A stretch of 64,000 nt of DNA from Streptomyces phaeoluteigriseus. Lineage in GTDB: Bacteria > Actinomycetota > Actinomycetes > Streptomycetales > Streptomycetaceae. Positions 61,699 to 64,000 of this stretch are shown here, one piece after another (the first letter of the stretch is position 1; every line of letters starts with the position of its first letter). The notes below the pieces were generated by a model. It saw only the letters and a list, made by a program, of their open reading frames with translations, was not told the origin of the DNA and did not search any database. The stretch lies in contig NZ_MPOH02000005.1 of the NCBI RefSeq assembly GCF_001896135.2, positions 209,070 to 273,069 on the forward strand. The letters run 5' to 3'. Both the position numbers and the translations under genes were made by a program.

Positions 61699-64000
61699 GT
61701 GACGACAGAGCTGCCGGCCCTCGCAGGGTCCATCGAAGGCAGGATCGCCGGGGAACTCGGCGTCCGGGAGCGGCAGGTGAGGTCCGCCGTGGAGCTGCTC
61801 GACGGCGGCTCGACGGTGCCCTTCATCGCCCGCTACCGCAAGGAAGCGACCGAGATGCTCGACGACGCGCAGCTGCGCACGATCGAGGAGCGGCTGCGCT
61901 ATCTGCGGGAGCTGGAGGAACGCCGCACGGCGATCCTGGAGTCCGTGCGCGAGCAGGGCAAGCTCAGCGACGAGCTGGAGGCGCGGATCCGGGGCGCCGA
62001 GACCAAGGCGCGGCTGGAGGACATCTACCTGCCGTTCAAGCCGAAGCGGCGGACGAAGGCGCAGATCGCACGCGAGGCGGGCCTGGAGCCGCTCGCCGAC
62101 GGACTGCTCGGCGACCCCTCGGTGGAGCCGCTCGCCGCGGCGGCGGCGTTCGTCGACGCCGAGAAGGGCGTAGCCGATCCGCAGGCCGCGCTGGACGGCG
62201 CGCGGGCGATCCTCACCGAGCGGTTCTCGGAGGACGCCGACCTGATCGGCGAGCTGCGCGAGCGCATGTGGGTGCGGGGCCGGCTGGCGGCGAAGGTGCG
62301 GGAGGGCAAGGAGGAGACGGGCGCGAAGTTCGCCGACTACTTCGACTTCGCCGAGCCGTTCACCGCGCTGCCCTCGCACCGGATCCTCGCGATGCTGCGC
62401 GGCGAGAAGGAGGAGGTCCTCGACCTCGTCCTGGAGCCGGAGGAGCCGACGGACGGGCCGTCCTCCTTCGAGGGGATCGTGGCGCACCGGTTCGGTATCA
62501 CCGACCGCGGGCGACCGGGCGACAAGTGGCTCAAGGACACCGTCCGCTGGGCCTGGCGCACCCGCCTCCTCGTGCACCTCGGCATCGACCTGCGGCTCAG
62601 GCTGCGCACGGCCGCCGAGGACGAGGCGGTGAACGTCTTCGCGGCGAACCTGCGCGACCTGCTGCTCGCCGCCCCCGCGGGCACGCGCGCGACGCTCGGC
62701 CTCGACCCCGGCTTCCGTACGGGCGTGAAGGTCGCCGTCGTCGACGCGACCGGCAAGGTCGTCGCCACCGACGTCATCCACCCGCACGTCCCGGCCAACA
62801 GGTGGGACGAGTCGATCGCCACACTGGCGCGCCTGGTGCGGGAGCACGCGGTCGAGCTGATCGCGATCGGCAACGGCACAGCGTCCCGCGAGACCGACAA
62901 ACTCGCCGGTGAACTCATCGACAGGCATCCGGAGTTGAAGGTCACCAAGGTGATGGTGTCCGAGGCCGGCGCGTCCGTGTACTCGGCGTCCGCGTTCGCC
63001 TCGCAGGAGCTGCCCGACATGGACGTGTCGCTGCGCGGCGCGGTCTCGATCGCGCGCCGGCTCCAGGACCCGCTGGCCGAGCTGGTGAAGATCGACCCGA
63101 AGTCCATCGGGGTGGGCCAGTACCAGCACGACCTGTCCGAGCTGAAGCTGTCGCGTTCGCTGGACGCGGTGGTGGAGGACTGTGTGAACGGCGTCGGCGT
63201 CGACGTGAACACCGCCTCGGCCCCGCTGCTCGCCCGGGTCTCCGGCATCACCTCCGGTCTCGCCGAGAACATCGTGGCGCACCGGGACTCGAACGGGCCG
63301 TTCACCTCCCGGCAATCGCTGAAGAAGGTGCCCCGGCTCGGCCCGAAGGCGTACGAGCAGTGCGCGGGCTTCCTGCGGATCCGTGGCGGCGACGACCCGC
63401 TGGACGCATCCAGCGTGCACCCCGAGGCGTACCCGGTGGTGCGGCGGATGGTGAAGTCGTCCGGGCAGGAGGTCGCTTCGCTGATGGGCAACACGGCGGT
63501 GCTGCGTTCGCTGCGTCCGACCGACTTCGTGGACGAGAAATTCGGTCTGCCGACCGTCTCCGACATCCTCAAGGAGCTGGAGAAGCCCGGCCGCGACCCG
63601 CGGCCCGCCTTCAGGACGGCCACCTTCAAGGAGGGCGTGGAGAAGATCTCCGACCTGGCGTCCGGGATGGTCCTGGAGGGTGTCGTCACGAACGTGGCGG
63701 CCTTCGGGGCGTTCATCGACATCGGCGTCCACCAGGACGGGCTGGCGCACGTCTCCGCGCTGTCCAGGACGTTCGTCAAGGACCCGCGGGACGTGGTCAA
63801 GCCCGGTGACATCGTCAAGGTGAAGGTCCTCGACATCGACATCCCGCGCAAGCGGATCTCGCTGACGCTCCGCCTGGACGACGAGGCGGCCCCGAAGGGC
63901 GACCCGTCGGGCGAGGGCCGGCCGCAGGGCGGCGGGCGTCCCCCGCAGCAGCGTCAGCAGGGTGGCAACCGGCGTCAGCAGGGCGGGCAGCGCGGCGGGG
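61699..64000 (+). CDS. tex: Tex family RNA-binding protein (partial, C-terminus off the window)
   Basis: Tex-like transcription accessory protein. N-terminal domain ([39 protein letters not shown]), a YqgF-like RNase H fold ([21 protein letters not shown]), helix-hairpin-helix ([20 protein letters not shown]) and S1 RNA-binding domain ([22 protein letters not shown], about 655-725) are in order. An Gly/Arg/Gln-rich tail begins near residue 740 and runs off the window. The GTG start at 61699 is used. Frame checked as continuous to the window edge. Confidence 0.94.
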   Translation, partial: MTTELPALAGSIEGRIAGELGVRERQVRSAVELLDGGSTVPFIARYRKEATEMLDDAQLRTIEERLRYLRELEERRTAILESVREQGKLSDELEARIRGAETKARLEDIYLPFKPKRRTKAQIAREAGLEPLADGLLGDPSVEPLAAAAAFVDAEKGVADPQAALDGARAILTERFSEDADLIGELRERMWVRGRLAAKVREGKEETGAKFADYFDFAEPFTALPSHRILAMLRGEKEEVLDLVLEPEEPTDGPSSFEGIVAHRFGITDRGRPGDKWLKDTVRWAWRTRLLVHLGIDLRLRLRTAAEDEAVNVFAANLRDLLLAAPAGTRATLGLDPGFRTGVKVAVVDATGKVVATDVIHPHVPANRWDESIATLARLVREHAVELIAIGNGTASRETDKLAGELIDRHPELKVTKVMVSEAGASVYSASAFASQELPDMDVSLRGAVSIARRLQDPLAELVKIDPKSIGVGQYQHDLSELKLSRSLDAVVEDCVNGVGVDVNTASAPLLARVSGITSGLAENIVAHRDSNGPFTSRQSLKKVPRLGPKAYEQCAGFLRIRGGDDPLDASSVHPEAYPVVRRMVKSSGQEVASLMGNTAVLRSLRPTDFVDEKFGLPTVSDILKELEKPGRDPRPAFRTATFKEGVEKISDLASGMVLEGVVTNVAAFGAFIDIGVHQDGLAHVSALSRTFVKDPRDVVKPGDIVKVKVLDIDIPRKRISLTLRLDDEAAPKGDPSGEGRPQGGGRPPQQRQQGGNRRQQGGQRGG

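Noticed and set aside
60364..63750. 1128-codon open frame on the minus strand over tex
   Set aside because: The N-terminal part is antisense to the well-conserved tex coding sequence; only its last 320 codons are a real gene (the GlxA regulator).

Overview
This is about 64 kb of very GC-rich, gene-dense DNA from an actinomycete, almost certainly Streptomyces. The evidence is strong G/C bias at third codon positions, many GTG/TTG starts, frequent 4-nt ATGA/GTGA stop-start overlaps, a WhiB-like regulator, a conservon (cvnABCD), GPP34 and DUF3140 proteins, a ydaO-type riboswitch before an M23 peptidase, and an actinobacterial hopanoid operon. From memory the order idi - CDF transporter - CDP-alcohol genes - ABC pair - hopanoid operon matches the S. 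coelicolor region around SCO6750-SCO6771. No insertion sequence, phage gene, CRISPR array or integrase was seen.

Layout. 1-31 kb is mixed housekeeping and regulation: the start of cobK, a TauE-type exporter, a thiolase, a coupled whiB-dps pair, an M20 amidohydrolase, HAD and NUDIX proteins, an ABC half-transporter, DedA, an HhH endonuclease, tRNA-Pro(GGG), XRE-cupin and GNAT genes, the threonine pathway tdh-kbl with a LysR gene, GPP34, a five-gene conservon with a GAF protein, an MBL hydrolase, a Glu/Leu/Val dehydrogenase with a TetR gene, an SGNH hydrolase, and a secreted rhamnogalacturonan lyase unit. 30-34.4 kb holds a LysM-M23 cell-wall peptidase under a probable c-di-AMP riboswitch, a tyrosine phosphatase, and an XRE-cupin regulator with a 40-residue membrane peptide.

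34.4-47 kb is the hopanoid operon, read on the minus strand: hpnC, hpnD, a 51-residue ORF, hpnE, a polyprenyl synthetase, shc, hpnG, hpnH, ispG, dxs and hpnO. dxs and ispG supply isoprenoid units, the polyprenyl synthetase makes allylic diphosphates, HpnC/D/E make squalene, Shc cyclises it, HpnH/G build the ribosyl side chain and HpnO aminates it. idi at 56.9 kb is nearby.

47.2-54.3 kb is a second minus-strand operon: two CDP-alcohol phosphatidyltransferases, a nucleotidyltransferase, a sn-glycerol-1-phosphate dehydrogenase-like enzyme, a family 2 glycosyltransferase and a TagGH-like ABC exporter. It looks like synthesis and export of an undescribed phosphoglycerol-type lipid or wall polymer and is the best candidate here for a new system. 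54.6-64 kb carries galE, a CDF transporter, idi, an anti-sigma-type ATPase, an HdeD-like membrane protein, an enoyl-CoA hydratase, two DJ-1/PfpI genes, an LPFR mini-protein and most of tex.

Major caveat: at least seven genes need one-base (in one case two) corrections to recover conserved C-termini or family joins, and nearly all are explained by missing bases in G/C-rich runs. This may reflect sequence error rather than biology. The ispG break is different: about 120 residues are missing from its middle.
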